A DNA stretch of 64,000 nt from DASRDE01 sp035938175 (GTDB lineage: Bacteria > Vulcanimicrobiota > Vulcanimicrobiia > Vulcanimicrobiales > Vulcanimicrobiaceae): contig DASZHD010000016.1 in assembly GCA_035938175.1 (NCBI GenBank), forward strand, positions 8,964 to 72,963, in the 5' to 3' direction. Below the pieces are notes generated by a model that worked only from the letters and a program-made list of their open reading frames with translations, ran no database searches and was not told the DNA's origin. The position numbers and the translations under genes were made by a program. Of this stretch, positions 8,489-17,314 are shown in pieces. Each line of letters opens with the position of its first letter. Position 1 is the stretch's first letter.

Positions 8489-9514
8489 CTACGCCGCCGC
8501 CGACGTCAGAGCCATCCGCACGACCTCGCCCACCAGCGCGGGGCTGACGTTGGTACGCGCGAGCCGCTGCGCATCGCCCACTTTTGCGAGCACGTCGACC
8601 ACGCGGCGCGGTTCGATGCGGCGCAGTTTCTCCAACTGTTTCAGATAGTCGACGGCGAGAACCGGCGCGCCCGCGCCTGCTTCCGAGAGTACCGCCCAAT
8701 CGCGCACGAGCGTTTTCAGAATCTCCAAGCCTTCGTCGAGCGTTTCGCGAGTGGCCCAGGTTTCTTGCGGCGAACGGCCGGCGACGACTTCGAAGAACCA
8801 CGCCGCCACCTGTCCGCGCAGCTGCTCTTCGTCGTCGGAGAGGGCCGCGAGCGCACGCGAAACGGAACCTTGCGCCAGCGAAGCGCCCACCCGTGCACGC
8901 TGCGCGTCCAGACCTTCCATCGCAAGAATCTCTTCCACTTCGCGCTGCCGCAGCACGGGAAACCGGATTTCGAGCAGGCGCGAACGGATCGTCGGCAGCA
9001 AGCGCGCCGGCGTTGCCGTGGTCAGCAGCAAGAGCACTTGCGCGGGCGGCTCTTCAAAGAACTTGAGCAATGCATTGGCCGCAGCGGGCGATGCGAAATC
9101 GACGTCGCCCAAAATAAATATTCGAAACCCGCCGGAGTACGACTGGAGCGACAGCTGACGCACCAAATCGCGCGATGTAATCGATTCGGATTCGTGAAAC
9201 GCGAGCGCTTCATCCGTTTCACCGATCTTTAGAGCGCCGTTACTTTCCAAAAGGTCGGGATGACGCGTCTCTTCTTTGCCGATCAGGCGGCAAGCTTGGC
9301 AGGTGCCGTCGTAGCCCAGCACGCCGTTCGGATGCGGCGCCTCACACAGCAACGATTGCGCCAGCGCGCGCGCAAACGTTTTTTTGCCCACGCCGCTCGG
9401 ACCGCTGAAGAGATATCCGTGCGCGATAGTCTCTTTCGTCAACCGCGAAAAGAACCGCTTGGGCCCTTCGCAGCCCACGACGTCGAAGCGCAAACCGCCC
9501 AGCGCCGGAATCAT
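8489..9514 (-). CDS. holB: DNA polymerase III subunit delta-prime (clamp-loader AAA+)
   Basis: Clamp-loader subunit of the DnaX/HolB type, 341 residues. The Walker A motif is GPSGVGKKT at residues 38-46, followed by a zinc-finger segment with Cys57, Cys72 and Cys75 (the fourth ligand is less obvious). Sensor region ANALLKFFEEPP and TIRSRLLEIRF mark the AAA+ core. The usual SRC arginine-finger motif reads SRL, so Cys is replaced, as in many delta-prime subunits. The C-terminal collar domain is helical. Its ATG overlaps the tmk stop by four bases (ATGA), so the pair is translationally coupled, an arrangement common in many bacteria. Confidence 0.9.
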   Translation of the reverse strand: MIPALGGLRFDVVGCEGPKRFFSRLTKETIAHGYLFSGPSGVGKKTFARALAQSLLCEAPHPNGVLGYDGTCQACRLIGKEETRHPDLLESNGALKIGETDEALAFHESESITSRDLVRQLSLQSYSGGFRIFILGDVDFASPAAANALLKFFEEPPAQVLLLLTTATPARLLPTIRSRLLEIRFPVLRQREVEEILAMEGLDAQRARVGASLAQGSVSRALAALSDDEEQLRGQVAAWFFEVVAGRSPQETWATRETLDEGLEILKTLVRDWAVLSEAGAGAPVLAVDYLKQLEKLRRIEPRRVVDVLAKVGDAQRLARTNVSPALVGEVVRMALTSAAA

Positions 9515-10119
9515 ACCAGTACCGCCGATAGCGCCGCCATCGCGGCGTCGAGAACCTCTTCGGGCGACCGTTCGCCGTCGATGACGACGACGCGCGGATC
9601 GCGGCCTGCCAGTTCCAGAAACCCCTCGCGGATTCTTTTATGAAACTCCGCGCCTTCGCGTTCCAAACGATCGGCGCCGTCTGCGCGTGCAGCGATGCGC
9701 CGCAGCGATGTTTCGTAAGGAATATCGACGAGTATGGTCAGGTCCGGCATGACGCCGCGCGTAGCCGCATCGCAAATCGACCGCACGAGGTCAAGCGAGA
9801 GTCCGCGTCCGAAACCTTGATAGGCAAGGGTGGAATGTACGTAGCGATCGCACAGCACCACCGCTTCGCGGTTCAGCGCCGGCGTGATGACGTCTTGCAC
9901 GAGCTGCGCGCGCGATGCATTGATCAGCAGCGTCTCCGTAAGCGGGTCGATCGTTAGCTCCGGTTTCAAAAAGATCGCGCGGACCGCATCGCCGGCGGGC
10001 GTTCCGCCGGGCTCGCGCGTGACGATGACCTCACGCCCCGCCGCAAGCAGCGCGTGCTGAACGGCGGACAGCAGCGTGGATTTTCCGCTGCCTTCGATGC
10101 CTTCAAAGGTGACGAACAT
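9511..10119 (-). CDS. tmk: Thymidylate kinase
   Basis: A 202-residue dTMP kinase making dTDP for DNA synthesis. The P-loop is FEGIEGSGKST (residues 5-15), TREPGGTPAGDAVR is the dTMP/LID-related segment, and CDRYVHSTLAYQGFGRG is the DRY/DRH-type motif. The length is standard. The start is the only reasonable ATG, beginning MFVTFEGIEG. It is followed by holB with a four-base overlap. Upstream, a 122-base space carries a palindromic repeat before the R3H ATPase gene on the same strand. Confidence 0.95.
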   Translation of the reverse strand: MFVTFEGIEGSGKSTLLSAVQHALLAAGREVIVTREPGGTPAGDAVRAIFLKPELTIDPLTETLLINASRAQLVQDVITPALNREAVVLCDRYVHSTLAYQGFGRGLSLDLVRSICDAATRGVMPDLTILVDIPYETSLRRIAARADGADRLEREGAEFHKRIREGFLELAGRDPRVVVIDGERSPEEVLDAAMAALSAVLV

Positions 10120-10141
10120 TACGTGTTAATATGCATGCGTT

Positions 10142-10240
10142 TGTCATGGTGAGGCATCGAACCACGCCGAGGTATCGAGGGGACAAATTGATGCGAGCGC
10201 CCTTCGATTCCTCAGGGTCCTTCGATACCTCAGGATGACC
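10142..10240. repeat. Dispersed palindromic repeat, copy 1
   Basis: Two inverted arms fill the space between the R3H ATPase gene and tmk. The left arm begins GTCATGGTGAGGCATCGAAC near 10143 and the right arm ends TTCGATACCTCAGGATGAC at 10239. Each arm is about 40 bases, and the separator is about 17 bases. The same arms recur at 23302-23410 and 48692-48951. Transcription would fold the element into a long imperfect hairpin. It contains no plausible open reading frame. Confidence 0.85.
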
Positions 10241-10241
10241 C

Positions 10242-11786
10242 TTATTCCGCCTTGAAAATCCGTACGCGCCGGTTCGGCTCCAGTCCCGTGCTGCGCGATT
10301 GAAGCCGGTATTTCTCCGCAAGTTGGTGCTGCATGCGGCGAACGTACGACGTTTGCGGCGACAACTCCACGGCCTTGCTGTCCAGGAGCACCTGATAGAT
10401 CGCCTCTTCGGTTTCGCGTAGCGCGATCTCTTCGGTGTCGATCGACGGCAAGTTGAAAACGTCTTTGAGCGACGCTTGGATCTGCGTCGTCGTATTCGTC
10501 TTGATGCTGTAGATCGGAATGTTTTCGGACGCGATCTGTTTCAGCTTCGGCTGCTCCTTGCGCTCCAGCGTCTTGAGCGTCAGCACGACGTCCGCGTCGT
10601 CCCAATTCCGGGCGATCGCGGCGTTAACGCGGAGGTTGTGAATCGCGCGTTCGATTTTGTTGCGGGAGACGCCGTACGGGAAGATCAGCAGCGGCTTGTC
10701 GCGATCGTCGCGCTCGCCTTCGTCCTCGTGATACGTCGCGTGCGCGCTCATTTGCGGCATCGACTCGGTATCCGCTTCTTGAACGATTGCAACTTGGCCG
10801 CTCGCCGTGCGCTGACGCACTTCGGGCTGCGGTTGGTAGCCGCGCAGCAGAGCATCGACGACGTCGGCAACGTTCTTATGAATCGCGAGCCGGTCCCGAT
10901 CGTGAATCTCGACCACGACGTCGAACGTCGGCGGGGCTTTGCGCTCCAGAACGGTTTTGCGGGTGCCGCGACGGCGCGCTTCTTCGTCGGAGAGCGTCAC
11001 CGCGCTGATTCCGCCCACGAGGTCGGACAGCGTCGGGTTCATCAAGAGATTCTCGAGCGTCTGGCCGTGCGCCGTACCGATGAGCGCTACCCCGCGTTCG
11101 GCGATGGTCCGCGCGGCACCGGCTTCGGCCTCCGTGCCGATTTCGTCGATCACGACGACCTGCGGCATATGGTTTTCGACCGCTTCGATCATCACGGCGT
11201 GTTGCAAGGCGGGATCGGCAACCTGCATTCGCCGCGCGGTACCGATTCCGGGGTGCGGAATATCGCTGTCGCCGGCGATTTCGTTGGACGTGTCGACGAT
11301 TACGACGCGCTTGCGATCTTCGGAAAGCACGCGTGCGCATTCGCGTAACATGGTCGTCTTTCCGACACCCGGGCGTCCGAGCAGACAGATCGATTTACCG
11401 CTGCGCAGAATATCGAGCACGATATCGATCGTCCCGTAGACCGCGCGCCCGACGCGGCACGTGAGTCCGACGATCTTTCCGGTGCGGTTGCGTATTGCAC
11501 TGATGCGATGGAGCGTTTGCTCGATGCCGGCGCGGTTATCCGCTCCGAACGTGGACAGACGGGAGCAAACGTGCGAAATATCTTCCTGGCTTACCGGCGT
11601 GTCCGAGAGGTAGACGAAATCGTTCTCGAAGCGCGCCTCCGGCGGCCGTCCCAAATCGAGGACGACCTCGATCATGCTCTCGAGGTTGGACAGTCGAACG
11701 AGAGATTGCCGGATGGGAAGCGGAAAAATGTCGAGGAGTTGGGTGAGCTCCCAATTGGGAGCCATGGATTCGGCTTTAACCGCCAA
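10242..11786 (-). CDS. SpoIIIAA/Ycf45-like AAA ATPase with C-terminal R3H domain
   Basis: A 514-residue P-loop ATPase. The core shows GKIVGLTCRVGRAVYG, Walker A LLGRPGVGKTT (residues 136-145), then VVIVDTSNEIAGD and Walker B VVVIDEIGTEAE (about 210-220), and an AHGQTLENL sensor segment, as in SpoIIIAA and cyanobacterial/plastid Ycf45 proteins. The C-terminus carries an R3H single-stranded nucleic-acid-binding motif, YVRRMQHQLAEKYRL (R-x3-H). A linker of about 60 residues rich in charged residues joins them. The start is TTG at 11786 with GAGGG six bases upstream; an ATG seven codons in is the alternative. The precise cellular role is not known. It lies 96 bases after the speA stop. Confidence 0.85.
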   Translation of the reverse strand: MAVKAESMAPNWELTQLLDIFPLPIRQSLVRLSNLESMIEVVLDLGRPPEARFENDFVYLSDTPVSQEDISHVCSRLSTFGADNRAGIEQTLHRISAIRNRTGKIVGLTCRVGRAVYGTIDIVLDILRSGKSICLLGRPGVGKTTMLRECARVLSEDRKRVVIVDTSNEIAGDSDIPHPGIGTARRMQVADPALQHAVMIEAVENHMPQVVVIDEIGTEAEAGAARTIAERGVALIGTAHGQTLENLLMNPTLSDLVGGISAVTLSDEEARRRGTRKTVLERKAPPTFDVVVEIHDRDRLAIHKNVADVVDALLRGYQPQPEVRQRTASGQVAIVQEADTESMPQMSAHATYHEDEGERDDRDKPLLIFPYGVSRNKIERAIHNLRVNAAIARNWDDADVVLTLKTLERKEQPKLKQIASENIPIYSIKTNTTTQIQASLKDVFNLPSIDTEEIALRETEEAIYQVLLDSKAVELSPQTSYVRRMQHQLAEKYRLQSRSTGLEPNRRVRIFKAE

Positions 11787-11882
11787 TACTGACCCTCGCT
11801 TCTCCTGAATTTATCGAAGGGCGTTTGGAGTCTTTTTCCCATTATCGGCGGTTCACCCTGCCGACGTAAGCTTGCTCGACGG

Positions 11883-13367
11883 CTAGCCTTTCACAACGCG
11901 AATCGTACGCAGCTCGTTGTCGAACGGCCCCTGCATGCGCACGCCCGCCTTGAGCTCGAGAGAAAGATAATCGACGATCTCCGGCATGATCTCTTCGCCG
12001 GGAGCGATTACCGGAATACCGGGCGGATACGGCGATATCGTTTCGGCGCAGATGCGCCCCGCACTGGCTTTGAATCGAATCGATTCCGTGTCGGCCAAAA
12101 ACGCTTCGCGCGGAAGCATTCGCATCGGCGGAATCTTCGGTAATTTGTACGTGCCGGTTTTCATCCGCCGTTCCAGCACGCCCGACGGCGAAAAAATGTC
12201 GATTGCACGATCTTCTCGCGCCAGTTCCGCGACGCCCTCGACCAGCCTTTCGGCCGCGGCTCGTGACGTACCGATCGTGAACAGTGCGACGACGTTGAAG
12301 AGGTCCGCGAGCTCCACTTGCACGTTGTAGCGGCGGCGCAGAATCTCCGAAGCCTCGTAACCCGTGTAGCCCAGGTCCTTCACGGTGATGGTTACCTTCG
12401 TCGGATCCAGATCGAAAACGCCGGGCCTGCCTTGCAGCTCCTCGCCGAAACAATACACACCTTCGATGCCGTTGAGCCGTTCGCGAATCTCCTCCGCGAG
12501 TGCGATCGTCTCGGACAGCAATGCCGGACCCTCGACCGCCATTTGTTTGCGCGCTACGTCGAGCGAGGCCACCATCGGCAAGTTGGGCGACGTGGACAAA
12601 AACATCTTCAACACTGCTTCGAGCCGGTCAACCCGCACGCGAGGTCCCGTCTGATGCAGCATCGCGCACTGCGAAAACGCCGACAGCATCTTATGGGTGG
12701 AGTTGATGCACAGGTCCGCTCCGGCCGCCGTCGCGGAGATTGGGAGCGCCGGATGAAAATGGAAATGCGGTCCCCACGCTTCGTCCACCAGCAGCAATTT
12801 GCCGGCGTCGTGAACGATAGCCGCGATCGACTCCAAGTCCGCGGCGACGCCGTAGTACGTCGGACTCACGACGTAGACGGCTTTGATATCGGGATGTTCG
12901 GACAGCGTTTGCGCGACGGCTTCGGGCGTCACGCAGTGGTCCATGTGCAGCGCTTCGTCGACTTCGGGCTGCATGTACACCGGCCACGCGCCGCTCATGA
13001 CCAGACCGCCCAGCATAGACTTGTGCGAATTTCGCGGAACCGCAATCTTTTCGCCGGGATTCACCGCAGTCATCATCATGCATTGATTTCCGCTGGTGGA
13101 TCCGTTGATCAAGAAATAGGTTCGATCCGCGCCGTAGGCTTCCGCTGCAAGCTGCTGTGCTTCCAAGATCGACTCCGTCGGCTGCAGCAGATCGTCGATT
13201 CCCGGCATCGGCGTGAGATCGATCGCGCAGATATTGTCGCCGACAAATTCGCGAAACGCGCGATCCATGCCGATGCCTTGTTTGTGGCCCGGCGTGTGAA
13301 ACGGGATCACGCCCGCGTCGACGTAGTCGAGCAGCGCCTGAAAGTACGGTGTCTTCGATTGATCCAC
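11883..13367 (-). CDS. speA: Orn/Lys/Arg decarboxylase family, probable arginine decarboxylase
   Basis: Aminotransferase-fold PLP decarboxylase of 494 residues, the short form lacking the N-terminal wing domain. Signatures include IPFHTPGHKQG, the LINGSTSGNQ loop, HKSMLGGL, LLVDEAWGPHFHFHP (PLP-binding Asp) and INSTHKMLSAF with Schiff-base Lys226. Gram-positive homologues of this length make agmatine from arginine or cadaverine from lysine, so arginine is likely but not certain. The start is a GTG 17 bases after the bioB stop, so it is probably transcribed with the biotin genes. Together with the aminopropyltransferase at 61754-62644 and MtnP it suggests a polyamine pathway, possibly through agmatine. 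Confidence 0.85.
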   Translation of the reverse strand: MDQSKTPYFQALLDYVDAGVIPFHTPGHKQGIGMDRAFREFVGDNICAIDLTPMPGIDDLLQPTESILEAQQLAAEAYGADRTYFLINGSTSGNQCMMMTAVNPGEKIAVPRNSHKSMLGGLVMSGAWPVYMQPEVDEALHMDHCVTPEAVAQTLSEHPDIKAVYVVSPTYYGVAADLESIAAIVHDAGKLLLVDEAWGPHFHFHPALPISATAAGADLCINSTHKMLSAFSQCAMLHQTGPRVRVDRLEAVLKMFLSTSPNLPMVASLDVARKQMAVEGPALLSETIALAEEIRERLNGIEGVYCFGEELQGRPGVFDLDPTKVTITVKDLGYTGYEASEILRRRYNVQVELADLFNVVALFTIGTSRAAAERLVEGVAELAREDRAIDIFSPSGVLERRMKTGTYKLPKIPPMRMLPREAFLADTESIRFKASAGRICAETISPYPPGIPVIAPGEEIMPEIVDYLSLELKAGVRMQGPFDNELRTIRVVKG

Positions 13368-13384
13368 GGCCGTCGCTTGCGGCG

Positions 13385-14368
13385 TTACGCCAAAACCTCG
13401 AAGCCCAGGCGTTCGAGCATATCGAAATCTTCGCGGTCGCGTCGTCCGGCGGTCGTCAGATAGTTTCCAAGCACGATGCCGCTTGCACCGCTGCGCATGC
13501 CCAGGTCCTGCAACGCCTGCAGAGTCACTTCACGTCCGCCCGCGAAACGCACCAAGGCCGAGGGCAGCGCGAGCCGCGTCATCGCAACGAATCGCAGCGC
13601 TTCGGACGGATCCAGCAACGGGCGCATCGCGAGGGGCGTGCCGGGCCGGGGGTTGAGAAAATTGACCGGCACTTCTTCCGGGTCCAGTTCTTGAAGCGCC
13701 TTCAAGAAGTCCAAACGATCCGCTTGCGTTTCGCCCATGCCGATGATTCCGCCGCAACACAGCTCGAGTCCATATTTTTTCACCAGCGTACACGTTTGCC
13801 AGCGTTCTTCGAACGTGTGGGTAGTGCAAATTTGCGGAAAATAGCGCCGCGACGTCTCGAGGTTGTGATTGATCTTATCGACGCCGGCGTCCCGCAGCAG
13901 CGCGATCTGATCGTCGCGCAGAATTCCCAGCGACACGGCAACGTGCAGCGGATACCGGTTCTTGATCAGCGGCACCGCTTCGCAAACGCGTTCCAGCAAT
14001 TTCGCCGAGGGACCGCGTACCGCGACGACGATGCACAATTCGCCTGCCCCGCGTTCGTACGCATCGCGCGCCGCTTCCAGGAAACTTTCTACGGTACCGA
14101 GCCGCTCGGGCTCGACGTCCGTGGCAAACCGCGCGCTCTGCGAACAAAAATTGCAATCTTCGGAGCAGCCGCCCTTTTTTGCGTTGTACAGGACTTCAAC
14201 GGCGACGCCGTTACCGCAATGGGCCGCACGTACTTCGTCGGCGAGTTCGAGAAGCGCCGGAACGTCGCCGGTGGGAAGGGCGGCCAAATCGCACAAAAGA
14301 TCCGGATCGGCCGGCAGCCGCTGCAGCAGAACCCGTTCGCGGGCACGTTCGATGGTGGGATGGCTCAC
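13385..14368 (-). CDS. bioB: Biotin synthase (radical SAM)
   Basis: A 327-residue radical SAM enzyme that inserts sulfur into dethiobiotin. The motif YNAKKGGCSEDCNFCSQ gives Cys68, Cys72 and Cys75 for the SAM-binding 4Fe-4S cluster. KINHNLETSRRYF, CCGGIIGMGET and NFLNPRPGTPL are classic BioB signatures, and the GREVT segment contributes the conserved arginine near the 2Fe-2S site. The length is typical. It begins 14 bases after the bioD stop and is the last biotin gene in the run bioA-bioF-bioD-bioB, followed by speA. Confidence 0.97.
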   Translation of the reverse strand: MSHPTIERARERVLLQRLPADPDLLCDLAALPTGDVPALLELADEVRAAHCGNGVAVEVLYNAKKGGCSEDCNFCSQSARFATDVEPERLGTVESFLEAARDAYERGAGELCIVVAVRGPSAKLLERVCEAVPLIKNRYPLHVAVSLGILRDDQIALLRDAGVDKINHNLETSRRYFPQICTTHTFEERWQTCTLVKKYGLELCCGGIIGMGETQADRLDFLKALQELDPEEVPVNFLNPRPGTPLAMRPLLDPSEALRFVAMTRLALPSALVRFAGGREVTLQALQDLGMRSGASGIVLGNYLTTAGRRDREDFDMLERLGFEVLA

Positions 14369-14382
14369 GTGTCGGTGGTCCT

Positions 14383-15036
14383 CTAAAGCAACGGGATGAA
14401 CAGCTGCGCGGCGTCCTCAACCGATGCCGCTTCGTCGAGATCAAACGGCACAATGCCAAGAATCTCGATTTTTCCCTGCAGCGCTCGGCGGACGTCATCG
14501 GCGTACGACGGATGCGTGCGCTCCCACCGCTCGACCAGCACCGCTCCGGCAACAGGAACGCGTAGTTGATCGCACAGAGCAAGCGTGAGCAGCGCGTGGT
14601 TCATACAACCGAGCCGCAAGCCGACCACCAAAATCACGCGCAGCTTCGCTACCGCCGCCACATTTCCGAAATTTTGCACGCGGTTGAGCGGCACGGCGAG
14701 ACCGCCCGCTCCTTCCGCCACAACCGCCCCGGTGATGCTGTCGAGCGCACGCGCCAAGTCCTCGGCATGCGCGGCCGGCAACCCATCGGCTAGCGCGGCA
14801 GACCATGGATCCGCCGCCTTGCGAAAACGGGCGAGCTCGACGTGCCGGCACTTCGCCAGCGTTGCCGCGCGAACCGCATCGCCCGGCACGCCCGGATCGA
14901 GGCCCGTCTGCACGAGCTTTACGACGGTGGGATTCTCGCCGGCAATGCGCAACGCTAACGCGAGCGCCGCGGTGACGCGCGTTTTCCCGACGTCGGTATC
15001 GGTTCCGGTAATCAAGTAGCGGTGCACGTGATACAT
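14383..15036 (-). CDS. bioD: Dethiobiotin synthetase
   Basis: A 217-residue ATP-dependent carboxylase closing the ureido ring of biotin from diaminopelargonate. The N-terminus MYHVHRYLITGTDTDVGKTR contains the P-loop GTDTDVGKT, and VVAEGAGGLAVPL and VILVVGLRLGCMNHALLT are conserved BioD motifs. The ATG start overlaps the end of bioF by 25 bases; a GTG three codons later would reduce this to 16. The overlap indicates coupled translation within the biotin operon. Confidence 0.95.
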   Translation of the reverse strand: MYHVHRYLITGTDTDVGKTRVTAALALALRIAGENPTVVKLVQTGLDPGVPGDAVRAATLAKCRHVELARFRKAADPWSAALADGLPAAHAEDLARALDSITGAVVAEGAGGLAVPLNRVQNFGNVAAVAKLRVILVVGLRLGCMNHALLTLALCDQLRVPVAGAVLVERWERTHPSYADDVRRALQGKIEILGIVPFDLDEAASVEDAAQLFIPLL

Positions 15037-16106
15037 CCCAACAAGAGATCGATCTGTTCGGCCGTATGATCTGCGCGTACGCTTACACGCAGCCGGGAGC
15101 CTCCCGGCGGAACGGTCGGAGGACGCACTGCCGGCGCGTAGACGCCGCGCTCCAAACACCGGTTCATCATCTCCATCGCCGCGCGCTCGCTGCCTGCCTG
15201 CACCGGAACGATCGGCACAAACCGATCGGGCACCGGAATACCCGCTAACCGTAGGCCGTCGTGCAGCCGCCGCACGTTCGATTCCAGCCTCGCCCGACGG
15301 TCGCCGGCGGTGCGCGTGAGCATAACGCCGACGCGAGCGGCGAAGGCCATCGCAGGCGGCAGCGCCGTATCGAAGATAAACGTGCGCGCTGCATTCACAA
15401 GCAGCTCGATTACCGGGGACGGGCCCGCAATGAATCCGCCGCTCGCGCCGATGGCTTTGCCGAGCGTCCCCATAACGACTATCCGCTCGTCGTCGAAACC
15501 TCGCGCGAGACCGGCCCCTTCGGCTCCCAGGATACCTAAAGCGTGCGCTTCGTCGAGCAGCAGCATGTCGTCGCTTCCCAATTCGGAAAGCATGGATCGC
15601 ACGTCGATCATCGTTCCGTCCATGCCGAACAGCGTTTCGGAGACGACGAGCGCGGAGGCAGCGCGCGCATTCTTCGCCGGCATTTGCCCGTGCGCGTAGA
15701 CGTGGCGCGGGCGCTTGGCAGCGCGGATTCCGTCGATGAGGCAAGCGTGATTGCGTTCGTCGGAGTAAATCGCGCCGGCGAACGGCGCGAGTACTTGCAG
15801 CGCGCCGAGCGCTGCGAGATATCCGGACGAAAATAGCAACGCGCGCTCGCGACCCAGCCAGCGCGCGAGATCCGTTTCGAGGAGCGCATGCTCGCGATGG
15901 CGTCCGCCCAACAAGCGTGCACCGCCTGAGCCAACGGTTTTGACGTGACGCATCGCTTCGACCATGCGGGAGTCGCCCGCAAGCGCCAAGTAGTCGTTAC
16001 GTGAAAAATCCGCAACGCATTTCGGCGGATCGGCCGTCTGTTCGCGATACCGATCTTGCGCACGGATTGCGTCGAGCGCAGCATCCACCTTACGCAAGTA
16101 GCTCAT
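15012..16106 (-). CDS. bioF: 8-Amino-7-oxononanoate synthase
   Basis: PLP enzyme of the alpha-oxoamine synthase family, 364 residues, condensing pimeloyl-CoA (or pimeloyl-ACP) with alanine. It shows FSRNDYLALAGD, GSGGARLLGGRH, LLLDEAHALGILG and GTLGKAIGASGGF with the Schiff-base lysine. The start MSYLRKVDAAL is chosen because it overlaps the bioA stop by 17 bases, in keeping with the operon. A longer frame to 16139 has no family support. The acyl thioester donor cannot be told from sequence, which matters because a CoA-transferase heads this operon. Confidence 0.95.
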   Translation of the reverse strand: MSYLRKVDAALDAIRAQDRYREQTADPPKCVADFSRNDYLALAGDSRMVEAMRHVKTVGSGGARLLGGRHREHALLETDLARWLGRERALLFSSGYLAALGALQVLAPFAGAIYSDERNHACLIDGIRAAKRPRHVYAHGQMPAKNARAASALVVSETLFGMDGTMIDVRSMLSELGSDDMLLLDEAHALGILGAEGAGLARGFDDERIVVMGTLGKAIGASGGFIAGPSPVIELLVNAARTFIFDTALPPAMAFAARVGVMLTRTAGDRRARLESNVRRLHDGLRLAGIPVPDRFVPIVPVQAGSERAAMEMMNRCLERGVYAPAVRPPTVPPGGSRLRVSVRADHTAEQIDLLLGCITCTAT

Positions 16107-17307
16107 ACAGATCTCCGACGAACGCGCGCAGTTCGTCAATCGTACTGGAAAGCGGCGGCACCAGTTGTACGACGTCGCCGATCGGCCGCGTGAAATGCCC
16201 GCGATCGTAAAGCCCCGCAGCGATTCGCCACGCCGGCGAGGCGAAGCCGTTCGGCGGAATGCGTTCCGGCGCTATCTCGACGCCGATCATCAATCCGCAC
16301 TGCCGAACGTCGCGCACGTTCGGATGCGTTCGCAGTTCGTTCAAGAGCGGCGAGACCGCGCGCGCACACGACTGCGCGCGCGCAAGCGTGTCCTCGGTGC
16401 GAAAGAGCGCGATGTTCGCAAGTGCTGCGGCACAGGCGATCGGATTTCCGGCATACGAATGCCCGTGAAAAAAATGACGCATCCCGCTCTGCGCGCCGAG
16501 AAATGCCGCATAGACGCGCTCCGTCACCACCGTTGCAGACAGCGCCAGCGTACCCCCCGTCAGACCTTTGCCTACGCACACGATATCCGGCGCAAGGTCG
16601 AGGCATTCCGAGGCAAACATCGTGCCGGTCCTTCCGAAACCGGTCGCAATTTCATCGACGATCAACAGCGGCGTACGATCGCGAAGTGCCGAATACTTCT
16701 CGGCGGGGACTAAACGCATGCCGCTTGCGGCTTGTACCAGCGGCTCGACGACGATTGCCGCGACGTCGCGGCTGCGCAGTATCTCGTCATGGCAGTCGTA
16801 CGCGTGCGTTTCAAACGTTATCGAACCGAACCGGGATTTGAACAGCTCGATATCCGAAACGCTCATCGCGCCCGCAGTATCGCCGTGATAGGAGCCGGTC
16901 AGACGCACGAACCGCGTCCGCTGCGGCTCGCCGGCGTTCTGCCAATATTGCAGCGCCATTTTCAACGCAGCTTCGATTGCGCTGGCACCGTCGCTCGCAA
17001 AAAACGTGTAGTCCAACCGCAGCAAATCCGCCAGCTCGGCTGCGAGCTCTTCCGCAGGCGGATTGGTGGCGCCGAGCAACGTGGAATGATCCAGTGTGGC
17101 CGCTTGCCGCGAAACGGCGTGCAGTATTGCCGGGTGGCAATGCCCGTGAACCGTCGTCCAGATCGAGCTCACCGCGTCAAAAACGCGGTTTCCTCGAGCG
17201 TCGATCAGATAGTTGCCGTCGCCGCGAACGAACGTGCGCGTTTGGGCATCGAACGCGCCCATCTGCGTAAACGGCAGCCACAGGTGCGCTCCGCTGCGAA
17301 GCGGCAC
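16090..17307 (-). CDS. bioA: Adenosylmethionine-8-amino-7-oxononanoate aminotransferase
   Basis: Class III aminotransferase of 405 residues using SAM as amino donor to make 7,8-diaminopelargonate. BioA-specific segments are HLWLPFTQM near the N-terminus, VSSIWTTVHGHCHP, GSYHGDTAGAMSV, LLIVDEIATGFGRTG and CVGKGLTGGTLALSA with the PLP lysine, then FFHGHSYAGNPIACAAA. The start is a GTG seven bases after the stop of the CoA-transferase beta subunit, so the two are in one transcript with little room for another promoter. Confidence 0.96.
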   Translation of the reverse strand: MPLRSGAHLWLPFTQMGAFDAQTRTFVRGDGNYLIDARGNRVFDAVSSIWTTVHGHCHPAILHAVSRQAATLDHSTLLGATNPPAEELAAELADLLRLDYTFFASDGASAIEAALKMALQYWQNAGEPQRTRFVRLTGSYHGDTAGAMSVSDIELFKSRFGSITFETHAYDCHDEILRSRDVAAIVVEPLVQAASGMRLVPAEKYSALRDRTPLLIVDEIATGFGRTGTMFASECLDLAPDIVCVGKGLTGGTLALSATVVTERVYAAFLGAQSGMRHFFHGHSYAGNPIACAAALANIALFRTEDTLARAQSCARAVSPLLNELRTHPNVRDVRQCGLMIGVEIAPERIPPNGFASPAWRIAAGLYDRGHFTRPIGDVVQLVPPLSSTIDELRAFVGDLYELLA

Positions 17308-17314
17308 GGACGCG

